Shown here piece after piece: positions 1 to 6,182 of a stretch of 10,581 nt of DNA. The first letter of the stretch is position 1; each line of letters begins with the position of its first letter. The position numbers were made by a program, and so were the translations under genes. The notes below the pieces were generated by a model. It saw only the letters and a list, made by a program, of their open reading frames with translations. It made no database searches and was not told the origin of the DNA. This DNA is from Actinomycetes bacterium (GTDB lineage Bacteria > Actinomycetota > Actinomycetes > Actinomycetales > Micrococcaceae), in assembly GCA_023426375.1 (NCBI GenBank), contig JAFAAV010000031.1, positions 1 to 10,581 of the forward strand, read 5' to 3'.

Positions 1-18
1 GTGGTCTAGGCTCGCAGT

Positions 19-1212
19 GTGCGAGTAGACATTCTGAGCAAAGAGTTCCCACCCAACATCTACGGTGGAGCGGGGGTGCACGTGGCCGAGCTCTCCCGAG
101 TCCTCGCACCACTGGTGGACCTGAACGTGCGGTGCTTCGGTGACCCGCGCGACGCCGACTTCCACGGAGCCAACGTCAAGGCCTATCCGGTGCCGGGCGA
201 ACTGTCCTCGGCCAATGCCGCGATCCAGACCTTGGGCGTCGACCTGGCCATGGTCGGTGACATCGAGGGTGCGGATGTCGTTCACTCGCACACCTGGTAC
301 GCCAACATGGGCGGACACCTGTCCTCCCTGATGTACGACATTCCCCATGTGCTCTCCGCCCACTCCTTGGAGCCGCTGCGCCCGTGGAAGGCCGAACAGC
401 TCGGCGGCGGCTACCGCGTCTCGTCCTTCGCGGAGAAAACCGCCTACGAGGCTGCCGCCGCAATCATCGCTGTGTCCGACGGCATGCGCGAAGACATCCT
501 GCGCTCCTACCCCAACGTGGACCCGGCCCGTGTACGCACCGTGCACAACGGCATCGACGTGTCCCAGTGGGACCACGACCCCAACACCGATGTGCTGGGG
601 GAGTACGGTATTGACCCCGAACGCCCCTCCGTGGTGTTCGTCGGCCGCGTGACCCGCCAGAAGGGCGTGCCCTACCTCTTGCGCGCCGCCCTGCAACTGC
701 CGCCCGAGGTGCAACTCATCCTGTGCGCCGGCGCCGCCGACACCCCCGCGCTCGCCGCCGAGGTCAACGAGCTCATTGACGAGCTCAAGGCCAAGCGCAC
801 CGGAGTGGTGCTCATCGAGAAGATGCTGCCGCGCCGCGAGATCATCCAGATCCTGTCCCACGCCACCGCGTTCGCGTGCCCGTCAGTGTACGAACCCCTG
901 GGCATCGTGAACCTCGAGGCCATGGCCTGCGGCTCCGCCGTGGTCGCCTCCGCCACCGGTGGCATCCCCGAGGTCGTCGTGGACGGCGAGACCGGCCGCC
1001 TGGTTCCCATCGAGCAGGTCACCGACGGTACGGGCACCCCGCTGGACCCGCAGAAGTTCGTGGACGACTTCGCCGCGGCACTGATCGACGTGGTCAGCGA
1101 TCCGGAACGCGCACGCCAGATGGGCATCGCCGGACGCCAGCGTGCCCAAGAGCACTTCTCGTGGGAGACCATCGCCGAGCGGACCCTGGAGGTCTACCGC
1201 TCCGTGCTGTGA
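19..1212 (+). CDS. glgA: Glycogen synthase, actinobacterial GT4 type (GlgA; possibly maltose-1-phosphate synthase GlgM)
   Basis: This cytoplasmic glycosyltransferase uses ADP-glucose to extend alpha-1,4-glucan. Mycobacterial relatives (GlgM) instead make maltose-1-phosphate from ADP-glucose and glucose-1-phosphate, and sequence alone does not separate the two activities. The 397-residue protein has the GT-B N-terminus KEFPPNIYGGAGVHV (residues 8-22), His91 in the HTWYANMGGH stretch, HNGID (176-180), the donor-phosphate pair Arg210 and Lys215 in GRVTRQKG, and the retaining GT4 E-x7-E motif EPLGIVNLE (Glu292, Glu300). The length fits the roughly 390-410 residues of actinobacterial GlgA. GTG at 19 is the only possible start because an in-frame TAG lies at 7-9 and no start codon falls between. 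A weak AGG (8-10) is the only ribosome-binding candidate. The 3' end overlaps the convergent marR-type gene by 19 bp. The upstream neighbour is outside the window. Confidence 0.95.
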   Translation: MRVDILSKEFPPNIYGGAGVHVAELSRVLAPLVDLNVRCFGDPRDADFHGANVKAYPVPGELSSANAAIQTLGVDLAMVGDIEGADVVHSHTWYANMGGHLSSLMYDIPHVLSAHSLEPLRPWKAEQLGGGYRVSSFAEKTAYEAAAAIIAVSDGMREDILRSYPNVDPARVRTVHNGIDVSQWDHDPNTDVLGEYGIDPERPSVVFVGRVTRQKGVPYLLRAALQLPPEVQLILCAGAADTPALAAEVNELIDELKAKRTGVVLIEKMLPRREIIQILSHATAFACPSVYEPLGIVNLEAMACGSAVVASATGGIPEVVVDGETGRLVPIEQVTDGTGTPLDPQKFVDDFAAALIDVVSDPERARQMGIAGRQRAQEHFSWETIAERTLEVYRSVL

Positions 1213-1679
1213 TCCTCCGGCTTGGCGGACAAGTGCTTCTCCAGACTGTCCACCAAGTGAGTGAGTGACTCGGTCAACTGCTGGCGCTCCTGCTCCGTCC
1301 AGTCGGCCAACATACTGTCGAAAGCCGCGCACGCAGCTGCGCGGCTTTCTTCATGCAACACCTGCCCAGCTTCCGTCACTGAAACGACGATGGCCCGCCG
1401 ATCATCTGGGGCCGGCGTTCGCTGGACCAGACCCAGCTTCTCGAGCCTGCCCACCTGAGTGGTCATGGTGGATCGATCGACGGACTGCCATGTGGCCAGC
1501 TCTGACATGCGCGCCGGCCCGAACTCGCTCACCCGGTCCACGAGCCACATGTCCGTGGGGGAGAGCTTCACGTTCTGCCCGGCCAGCGCTCGTCTCATGC
1601 GGGAGCGCGAGGTGAGTCTGCCCAGCGCAGACATCATCTGAGCCATGACCGTGACTGTGTCGTTTCTCTCAGCCCTCAT
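1194..1679 (-). CDS. MarR-family winged-helix transcriptional regulator
   Basis: This is a dimeric DNA-binding repressor of 161 residues, the usual MarR length. The recognition-helix region is about residues 60-82 (MSELATWQSVDRSTMTTQ then VGRLEKLGLV). It is followed by the characteristic wing PDDRRAIVVSVTEAG (91-105), and the ends are alpha-helical for dimerisation. I place the start at ATG 1679, where AGGG lies a few bases upstream. An in-frame ATG at 1751 would add 24 residues unlike the family and run through the intergenic operator. The gene is divergent from the general stress protein, and an inverted repeat (1709-1728) between them is the probable operator. It therefore likely represses itself and that neighbour. 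One Cys is present (residue 117), but there is no obvious OhrR-type N-terminal sensor Cys. The ligand is unknown. Its 3' end overlaps glgA by 19 bp tail to tail. Confidence 0.93.
   Translation of the reverse strand: MRAERNDTVTVMAQMMSALGRLTSRSRMRRALAGQNVKLSPTDMWLVDRVSEFGPARMSELATWQSVDRSTMTTQVGRLEKLGLVQRTPAPDDRRAIVVSVTEAGQVLHEESRAAACAAFDSMLADWTEQERQQLTESLTHLVDSLEKHLSAKPEDHSTER
1320..1349 (+). terminator. Perfect 12-bp hairpin inside marR coding region, possible glgA terminator
   Basis: Bases 1320-1331 and 1338-1349 form a perfect 12-bp stem, GAAAGCCGCGCA against TGCGCGGCTTTC, with a 6-nt loop, and TTC follows. It lies about 108 nt past the glgA stop, inside the oppositely oriented MarR gene, where it encodes residues 111-122 or so. 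glgA has no non-coding space before marR, so a terminator must lie within that gene. The T-run is short, so this is a candidate only. Confidence 0.4.
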
Positions 1680-1692
1680 ATGATCACCCTGC

Positions 1693-1728
1693 TTGTTGCT
1701 GCGGAAAGTAGTTGGTACAGTCAAACTA
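1693..1728 (+). promoter_or_regulatory. Promoter of the stress-protein gene with overlapping MarR-type operator
   Basis: TAGTTGGTACAGTCAAACTA (1709-1728) is an imperfect inverted repeat whose outer arms TAGTT and AACTA match perfectly and whose inner G and C also pair. This is the size and form typical of MarR operators. A + strand promoter fits on it: -35 TTGTTG (1693-1698), 17-nt spacer, -10 TACAGT (1716-1721), with initiation near 1728. On the - strand TATAGT (1730-1725) could serve as the MarR gene's own -10, with a poorer -35. Binding here would block both genes. Confidence 0.6.
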
Positions 1729-1765
1729 TAACGATTTGAGCGATCCAACAATTACAGGAGGAAAT

Positions 1766-2236
1766 GTGTCCGAGCCCGTTCAGGCCCCGCAGATCAGCAC
1801 CGACGTGAAGTACGAGACCATTGCCCGCTACAACGACTACGTCGAGGCGCAGGCTCTCGTGGATCAGCTCTCCGACAAGGAATTCGATGTCTCCACCGTC
1901 AAGATCGTGGGCGAAGGTCTGCGTTCCGAGGAGTTCGTCACCGGTCGCATGACCAAGGGCCGCGCAGCCCTGGCCGGCCTGGGTTCCGGCGCATGGTTCG
2001 GCCTGTTCATCGGTATCCTCTTCGGCTTGTTCGCACCGGGCTTCGGTCTGCTGTCGATCATCCTGTGGTCCGTGGTCATCGGTGCCATCTGGGGTGCGAT
2101 CTTCGGTTTCGTCGCCCACCTGGCCACCGGCGGCAAGCGCGACTTCAAGTCCCTCAAGACCATGGCCGCAGACACTTACCTGGTCCAGGTGCAGGCTTCC
2201 CGCGCCAACGAAGCCATGCAGGTCCTCGGCCGCTGA
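1766..2236 (+). CDS. General stress protein (GSP17M/YflT-like domain) with membrane hairpin
   Basis: This small protein (156 residues from the GTG start) resembles the general stress protein 17M/YflT-like family of actinobacteria. It has an N-terminal alpha/beta domain typified by YETIARYNDYVEAQALVDQL and FDVSTVKIVGEGLRSEE. A glycine-rich hydrophobic pair of helices follows (about residues 74-90 and 94-119), then a polar tail ending in VQVQASRANEAMQVLGR. The molecular function is not known. The family is often stress-induced and probably sits at the membrane. I chose GTG 1766 because AGGAGG (1756-1761) lies 4 nt upstream. An in-frame ATG at 1712 lies inside the promoter/operator and is unlikely. 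The gene is divergent from the MarR-family gene and probably under its control. A strong hairpin follows 41 bp after the stop. Confidence 0.85.
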   Translation: MSEPVQAPQISTDVKYETIARYNDYVEAQALVDQLSDKEFDVSTVKIVGEGLRSEEFVTGRMTKGRAALAGLGSGAWFGLFIGILFGLFAPGFGLLSIILWSVVIGAIWGAIFGFVAHLATGGKRDFKSLKTMAADTYLVQVQASRANEAMQVLGR

Positions 2237-2277
2237 TTAATTGGGCCTCACGCTCAAGCGCAATTACTGAATACAAC

Positions 2278-2318
2278 GACGCCGGGTGGTCACCTTTGTG
2301 AGGTGACCACCCGGCGTC
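2278..2318. terminator. Bidirectional terminator hairpin, perfect 17-bp stem
   Basis: Bases 2278-2294 and 2302-2318 are perfectly complementary (GACGCCGGGTGGTCACC against its reverse complement) around a 7-nt loop TTTGTGA. The hairpin lies between two convergent units: 41 bp after the stress-protein stop and 22 bp after the ABC permease stop. Neither side has a long T-run, which is common in high-GC actinobacteria. It most likely ends both transcripts. Confidence 0.8.
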
Positions 2319-2340
2319 GGCGTTTGAGATGCCGGTGAAA

Positions 2341-3198
2341 CTAGGCCCAGCGGTTCACGGCTTTGCGTTCGACCATTCCGAGAATGGCATCCGTGATCTT
2401 GCCGATCACGGCCAACAGGATGATCGCCAGAAGCAGCCGATCCGTTCGACCGTTGTTCTGCGAATCAGTCAGCAGGAAGCCCAGGCCCATGGAGCTGGCG
2501 ATCAGCTCGGCGGCCACCAGGAACAACCAGGCTTGTGCGAGGGCCAGACGGAGACCCGAGAACACGGACGGAACCACCGCGGGCAACTGAATGGTGGTCA
2601 GCAGCTTGAGTCCTGACAGGCCGAACGCGCGGCCGGCTTCCACCAGGTTCTTGTCCACGTGTCGCAGGGCCATGTAGACGGTGGTGAAGATCGGGAAGAA
2701 CGCGCCGATCGCGATCAGCGTGACCTTGGAGTCCTCGCCGATCTTCATCCAGAGGATCAGCAACGGTACCCAGGCCAGGCTGGGAACCGCGCGGAACGCC
2801 CCGATGGTGGGCGTGAGCAGCGCATCCGCCCACTTGGACAGGCCCACGAGCGAGCCGAAGGTCAGACCCAGTACAGCACCGATGGCGAAGCCCAACAGAA
2901 CGCGCTGCACGGAGATGCCCACGTGGGTCCAGAGTTCACCGCGCTGGGCGAGATCGATACCGGCCTCGACCACCGAACCCGGTGACGGAAGTTGAACGGG
3001 GGAGAAGATCCCCAGCACGCTGGTGGACAGCCACCACAGCAGCAGTAATACCAGTGGAACGATGGCACCCAGGGCTGCGCGTTTCGCCCCGATGCCGCGG
3101 CGCTGGGGACCGGCGACGCGAGGCTGCAGAGCGGCGTCGTCCTTCGTGGTGGTGTCGGTCGAATTCTTGGGTGCGGGAGTGTTTACCGAGGTGCTCAT
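2341..3198 (-). CDS. ABC transporter permease, nitrate/sulfonate/taurine class (SsuC-like)
   Basis: This is the inner-membrane permease of a binding-protein-dependent importer, 285 residues with about six membrane segments. The first (about 45-63) follows a polar, Ser/Thr/Lys-rich N-terminus of some 40 residues. The cytoplasmic EAA loop that docks on the ATPase is clear: EAGRAFGLSGLKLLTTIQLP (187-206). Family hallmarks include FSPVQLPSPGSV near residue 65 and AFRAVPSLAWVPLLILW (134-150). The ATG overlaps the TGA of the upstream lipoprotein gene (ATGA, 3198-3195), which indicates translational coupling. The gene is last in the ATPase-lipoprotein-permease operon and ends just before the 2278-2318 hairpin. 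The substrate cannot be read from the permease. The SAM-type riboswitch at the operon head suggests a sulfur compound. Confidence 0.92.
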   Translation of the reverse strand: MSTSVNTPAPKNSTDTTTKDDAALQPRVAGPQRRGIGAKRAALGAIVPLVLLLLWWLSTSVLGIFSPVQLPSPGSVVEAGIDLAQRGELWTHVGISVQRVLLGFAIGAVLGLTFGSLVGLSKWADALLTPTIGAFRAVPSLAWVPLLILWMKIGEDSKVTLIAIGAFFPIFTTVYMALRHVDKNLVEAGRAFGLSGLKLLTTIQLPAVVPSVFSGLRLALAQAWLFLVAAELIASSMGLGFLLTDSQNNGRTDRLLLAIILLAVIGKITDAILGMVERKAVNRWA

Positions 3199-4265
3199 GC
3201 GTCAGCCTTGATGGTGGAAGGGTCGGCCTTCTCGATGAAGGAGGCGTCAATGATGGTGTTGAGGGCCTCGTCCACCTGGGACTGGTCGGAGACGTCACCG
3301 GATTCCACCAGGTACGGACCCACGCGGCGGAGGACCTCCAGCTGGGCATCGCCCGGAACCGGATCGACGTCCAAGTTGGATCGCTCGGCAATGACCTTGC
3401 GGGCGACCGACTCATCCAGACCGGCGACCTCGGCGAGGATCTTCACGGTTTCGTCCACGTTGTCTGCGGCCCATTCGCGGGCGTACTCGTACGCGTCAAC
3501 CACGGTCTGGGCGACCTCCGGCTGCTCTTCCAAGAAGGACTCCGTGGCGTTCAGGAATCCGTAGGTGTTGAACTCCAGGTTGCGGAAGAAGAGCTCGGCG
3601 CCCTTCTCTTCGGCACCGGCCATGATCGGGTCCAGTCCGCTCCATGCATCCACGGAACCGTTCTCCATGGCGGAGCGGCCGTCCGCGTGCTGCAGGTTCT
3701 GAACGGTGACCTCGCTGGGGTCCACACCTGCGTCCTGCAGGGCCTGAAGCAGGAAGAAGTACGGGTCGGTGCCCTTGGTTGCCGCCACGGACTTGCCCTT
3801 GAGATCTGCGACCTCGGTGATCTCGGAATCCCCGGGGACCACGAGCGCGGCCCACTCCGGACGACTGTAGAGCGAGACCACCTTGATGGGGGAGTTGTTG
3901 GAACGAGCCAACAGGGCAGCCGATCCGGCGGTGGATCCCACATGGATAGCTTCCGCACGCAGGTTCTCGTTGGCCTTGTTGGAGCCGGCCGACTGGACCC
4001 AGTTCACGGTGACGTTCTGGTCCTTCAACGTCTCCTCGAGCCAGCCCTTTTCCTTGATCACCAGGCTCAACGGGTTGTACGTGGCGAAGTCGATGTTGAG
4101 GGTAAAGGCCTCTCCGTCCCCGCCGCCCTGGCTCGGAATGTTCTCGCCGCCGGAGCCTTCACCGGCGCATGCGCTCAGAAAACCGGAGAGCGTCACGGCA
4201 CCCAGGCCCAAGGCCCCCGCTCTCAGAACGGAACGGCGAGACGGCGTGTTTTTGGACGGATTCAT
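3195..4265 (-). CDS. ABC transporter substrate-binding lipoprotein (SsuA/TauA-like)
   Basis: This 356-residue solute-binding protein should be anchored outside the cell by a lipidated Cys. The N-terminus carries a twin-arginine motif (SRRSVLRAG, residues 9-17), a hydrophobic stretch and the lipobox LSAC with Cys33, so it is probably Tat-exported. The mature part is periplasmic-binding-protein-like: FATYNPLSLVIKEKGWLEE, then a glycine-rich SAGSNKANENL, then VADLKGKSVAATKGTDPYFFLLQAL and DAWSGLDPIMAG. This layout is typical of aliphatic sulfonate/taurine binding proteins. ATG 4265 has GGAGG (4277-4273) 7 nt upstream. It follows the ATPase gene after 103 bp that hold only small hairpins, such as GCCC-GAAAT-GGGC around 4345. 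It overlaps the permease by 4 bp. The substrate is inferred to contain sulfur; nitrate or thiamine-precursor uptake is less likely. Confidence 0.92.
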   Translation of the reverse strand: MNPSKNTPSRRSVLRAGALGLGAVTLSGFLSACAGEGSGGENIPSQGGGDGEAFTLNIDFATYNPLSLVIKEKGWLEETLKDQNVTVNWVQSAGSNKANENLRAEAIHVGSTAGSAALLARSNNSPIKVVSLYSRPEWAALVVPGDSEITEVADLKGKSVAATKGTDPYFFLLQALQDAGVDPSEVTVQNLQHADGRSAMENGSVDAWSGLDPIMAGAEEKGAELFFRNLEFNTYGFLNATESFLEEQPEVAQTVVDAYEYAREWAADNVDETVKILAEVAGLDESVARKVIAERSNLDVDPVPGDAQLEVLRRVGPYLVESGDVSDQSQVDEALNTIIDASFIEKADPSTIKADA

Positions 4266-4368
4266 GGTGGGACCTCCAGGGGATCGTGTGCAGTGTGAGT
4301 AGGCCGGTCGAGAGACTCGGGGCCCGAAAACTGGGTGTGGGGTAGCCCGAAATGGGCGGGGTGTGGCG

Positions 4369-5241
4369 TTAGTGGCGGTGGGTGTCGACGCCCAGGCCGG
4401 AGAGCAGCGTCAGGCGCATTCGGCCCAGTTGTTCGTCGCTGCGATTACGCGGGCGGTCGCCGGGCACGGTGAAGACGTGCGCGATCGACGCCGCCGTCTC
4501 GCGGGGTTTGCGGCCCAGCACCACGATGCGGTCGGCCAGTTGGAGGGCTTCATCCACGTCGTGGGTCACGAGCAACACCGTGGTGGGGTGGGCTTCGTGG
4601 ACCTGCAGGAGGAGATCCTGCATCTTCAAACGAGTGAGGGCGTCGAGGGCACCGAAGGGTTCATCGAGGAGCAGCACACCTGGGCGGCGGGCCAGTGCCC
4701 GGGCCAGGGAGGTGCGCTGCGCCATGCCTCCGGACACCTCACGCGGGCGCAAATGAGCGAAGTCAGCGAGTTCTACCAGCTCCAAGAGCCGTTCGACGCG
4801 TTCCTGTCCCTCTGCCTTGGGAGTGCCCTGCGGCAAGCCGAGCGCCACGTTCTTGTGGATGTTCTGCCAGGGGAGTAGGCGCGGTTCTTGGAAGGCGACG
4901 GCGCAGCGATCATCGATGCCGTTCACGGGGGTGCCGTCGATCAGCACGGTTCCCTGGGTGGGAGCGTCCAGACCTGATGCTGCGCGCAACAGCGTGGACT
5001 TACCGGAGCCGCTGGGGCCGAGAATGGCGAGGACCTCACCGGGGACGACGTCCAGGGTGATGTCTTTGAGCACCACGTGCGGTTCGTTGCCGTTCTTGCC
5101 CGGGAAGGCCCGGCAGACATTGTCGAAACGCACGGACAGCGCTTGCGAGGTTTTGCTCTGCGCGCTGGTTTGACGTTGTCCGGAGCCTGTGTCTGTGGCG
5201 GTTTCTTCCGCGCGAACGGACGTGCTGGCATCGAGAGACAT
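4369..5241 (-). CDS. ABC transporter ATP-binding protein (SsuB-like)
   Basis: This cytoplasmic ATPase powers the importer encoded by the next two genes. Of 290 residues, the first 35 are a polar Ser/Thr/Gln-rich extension before the domain starts at LSVRFDNVCRAF. All nucleotide-binding motifs are present: Walker A GPSGSGKST (75-83), Q-loop Gln118 in FQEPRLLPW, signature VSGGMAQR (169-176), Walker B LLLDEP (190-195), D-loop GALD and switch His227 in VTHD. FQEPRLLPW is typical of the nitrate/sulfonate/taurine subfamily. The ATG at 5241 lies 10 nt after GGAG (5255-5252), which is also part of the closing helix of the riboswitch upstream, so translation of this first gene is probably SAM-controlled. 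The ATPase comes first in the operon, ahead of the binding protein. Confidence 0.93.
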   Translation of the reverse strand: MSLDASTSVRAEETATDTGSGQRQTSAQSKTSQALSVRFDNVCRAFPGKNGNEPHVVLKDITLDVVPGEVLAILGPSGSGKSTLLRAASGLDAPTQGTVLIDGTPVNGIDDRCAVAFQEPRLLPWQNIHKNVALGLPQGTPKAEGQERVERLLELVELADFAHLRPREVSGGMAQRTSLARALARRPGVLLLDEPFGALDALTRLKMQDLLLQVHEAHPTTVLLVTHDVDEALQLADRIVVLGRKPRETAASIAHVFTVPGDRPRNRSDEQLGRMRLTLLSGLGVDTHRH

Positions 5242-5251
5242 GGTGTAATCA

Positions 5252-5335
5252 CTCCATCGGTCCTGGCGGTAGCACCTTGCACGAAGCCGGTTGCTGCGGC
5301 GTCACAGATCCAGGTCTCTCGGCCGCTCGGGATGG
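5252..5335 (-). promoter_or_regulatory. SAM-I-like (S-box) riboswitch in leader of the ABC importer operon
   Basis: On the - strand the leader follows the S-box core in order: P1 5' strand CCATC (5335-5331), GAGCGGCCGAGAGA (ends 5315), CCTGG (5314-5310), TGACGCC, GCAACC (5294-5289), AAGGTGCT (5278-5271), and P1 3' strand GATGG (5258-5254). The CCTGG loop can pair with CCAGG (5266-5262), the pseudoknot expected for SAM-I. P3 is short (ACC with GGT), and the P4 hairpin between the pseudoknot and P1 is missing or minimal, so this is a compact variant. The P1 3' strand runs into GGAG, the likely Shine-Dalgarno sequence of the ATPase gene. SAM binding should therefore close P1 and reduce translation. 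The identification rests on motif order and pairing; no covariance search was run. Confidence 0.8.
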
Positions 5336-5342
5336 TCGCTCA

Positions 5343-5372
5343 AAACTAACGCGGGAGTGTGGCGCGCACCAA
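5343..5372 (-). promoter_or_regulatory. Predicted promoter of the riboswitch-ABC operon
   Basis: On the - strand, -35 TTGGTG (5372-5367) and -10 TAGTTT (5348-5343) are separated by 18 nt, giving a start near 5336, exactly where the riboswitch P1 helix begins. The leader would be about 95 nt. The -10 is only moderately close to consensus; the fit to the aptamer boundary is the main support. Confidence 0.5.
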
Positions 5373-5384
5373 ATTGCCCGAAAT

Positions 5385-5396
5385 ATGACCGGTCAT
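5385..5396. promoter_or_regulatory. Perfect 12-bp palindrome upstream of the ABC promoter
   Basis: ATGACCGGTCAT is a perfect palindrome centred about 55 bp upstream of the predicted start. It does not match operators I know for actinobacterial sulfur regulators. A dimeric regulator site is possible, but a 12-mer of this kind can also occur by chance. Confidence 0.3.
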
Positions 5397-5418
5397 GGAG
5401 TGAGTTTTTGAGTCTCCG

Positions 5419-5436
5419 GAGGCGGTTGTTCGCCTC
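5419..5436 (-). terminator. Small hairpin after the DUF2231 gene
   Basis: GAGGCG (5419-5424) and CGCCTC (5431-5436) pair around a 6-nt loop, 9 bp past the DUF2231 stop. There is no T-run on the - strand side; TTTG follows on the + side. It may weakly end the DUF2231 transcript before the ABC promoter. Confidence 0.35.
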
Positions 5437-5445
5437 TTTGGACGG

Positions 5446-5997
5446 TTACTTCACTGCCCGCAGCGTGGACCCCTCCTGCTCCACGTTGACCCCCATGGAG
5501 TACGTGAGGTGACCACCCAGGAAGCCACCCACTGACATGACACCCAGTCCGGCCAAGCCCAGCAGCTTGCCGGGAGTGTGGTGTCCGGTCACGCGCGCAA
5601 GAAGCGAGCCGGAGTACAGCAAGACGGTCACGTCCATGGTCGCGGCGTGGACGAATCCCACGCGACTGGTCGCGCCCTCAGTGGTCTGCCAGTCGTGAAG
5701 TCCTGTGGCCGCCGTAGGGATTGCACTGAGCACACCAACGCCCACCAGGATGGCTGATGCGTCCTCTAGCTCCTCGCCACCCAAGACATCCAAGAGTGCC
5801 GACATGCTCCACGCGCCGATGGGGATATCGGTCAGCATCGGATGCAACGGATGGCCCAGGAAATCCCCGCTCAGAACCTTGCTCACCATCGGTTGTTTCA
5901 TGATGGGGCCGGCATTTTCTTTGGCGAAGGCGATGACGGAGTCCAGCGAGTTCGTCTGTTCGATCCGGTCGGTGAGCTGCTGCAATGCTTTGATCAC
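5446..5997 (-). CDS. DUF2231 family membrane protein
   Basis: This 183-residue integral membrane protein belongs to the DUF2231 family, whose function is unknown. The hallmark GHPLHPMLTDIPIGAW lies at residues 48-63 (His49, His52), and GLHDW at 99-103. Four hydrophobic segments are visible (about 58-74, 81-98, 116-135 and 143-165), with further histidines at 117 and 163 that could bind a metal or haem; this is only suggestive. The start is GTG 5997, preceded by AGGAGG (6009-6004) at a 6-nt spacing. The polar N-terminus (1-45) should be cytoplasmic. I see no convincing promoter in the 155 bp between it and the insertion sequence. Both lie on the same strand, so transcription leaving the transposase could enter this gene. 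Confidence 0.88.
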   Translation of the reverse strand: MIKALQQLTDRIEQTNSLDSVIAFAKENAGPIMKQPMVSKVLSGDFLGHPLHPMLTDIPIGAWSMSALLDVLGGEELEDASAILVGVGVLSAIPTAATGLHDWQTTEGATSRVGFVHAATMDVTVLLYSGSLLARVTGHHTPGKLLGLAGLGVMSVGGFLGGHLTYSMGVNVEQEGSTLRAVK

Positions 5998-6127
5998 GGG
6001 GTGCCTCCTGGGCGTTCCATTCTCGACACCGCGAGGCCGGGACGCTGGAAGCGCACGGTGCCTTGGGTCACTTGATCGGCCGTGAACTCACTCTAAGCCT
6101 GCTGAGGAAACTTGGGTAGGGGCAGCG

Positions 6128-6151
6128 AAAAGCCGACGACGCCGCGCTGGT
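6128..6151 (-). terminator. Split intrinsic terminator, 3' arm with T-run
   Basis: On the - strand this half reads ACCAGCGCGGCGTCGTCGGC (6151-6132) followed by TTTT (6131-6128). It is the 3' arm and U-run of the terminator of the DJ-1/hydrolase gene. The insertion sequence separates it from its partner arm at 7602-7621. On the RNA strand the two arms pair over 20 bp with two G-U wobbles. Confidence 0.85.
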
Positions 6152-6152
6152 A
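6149..6152. repeat. Target-site duplication GGTA, left copy
   Basis: GGTA directly abuts the left end of the insertion sequence (6153) and is repeated at 7599-7602 next to the right end. This is a 4-bp duplication, within the 3-5 bp made by IS3-family elements. It is the left half of the GGTACC centre of the original palindrome. Confidence 0.9.
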
Positions 6153-6178
6153 TGCACTGGTCCCCGTTAGTTGGACTG
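6153..6178. repeat. IS terminal inverted repeat, right end (orfB side)
   Basis: Read inward on the + strand it begins TGCACTGGTCCCC and ends GTTGGACTG. Compared with the orfA-side repeat it differs at positions 3, 8, 14, 15 and 16 of 26. The orfB stop codon (6185-6183) lies 4 bp inside. Confidence 0.92.
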
Positions 6179-6182
6179 GTTT

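Noticed and set aside
11..25. CTCGC-AGTGT-GCGAG hairpin around the glgA GTG
   Set aside because: A 5-bp stem at the very edge of the window could be chance, and no upstream context is available.
2238..2266. TAATTG/CAATTA inverted repeat after the stress gene
   Set aside because: It is short with a long loop. The 17-bp hairpin just downstream explains termination better.
2982..4298. Long + strand open frame (438 codons) opposite the binding-protein and permease genes
   Set aside because: It is antisense to two genes with clear motifs, resembles no family, and is explained by high-GC codon bias.
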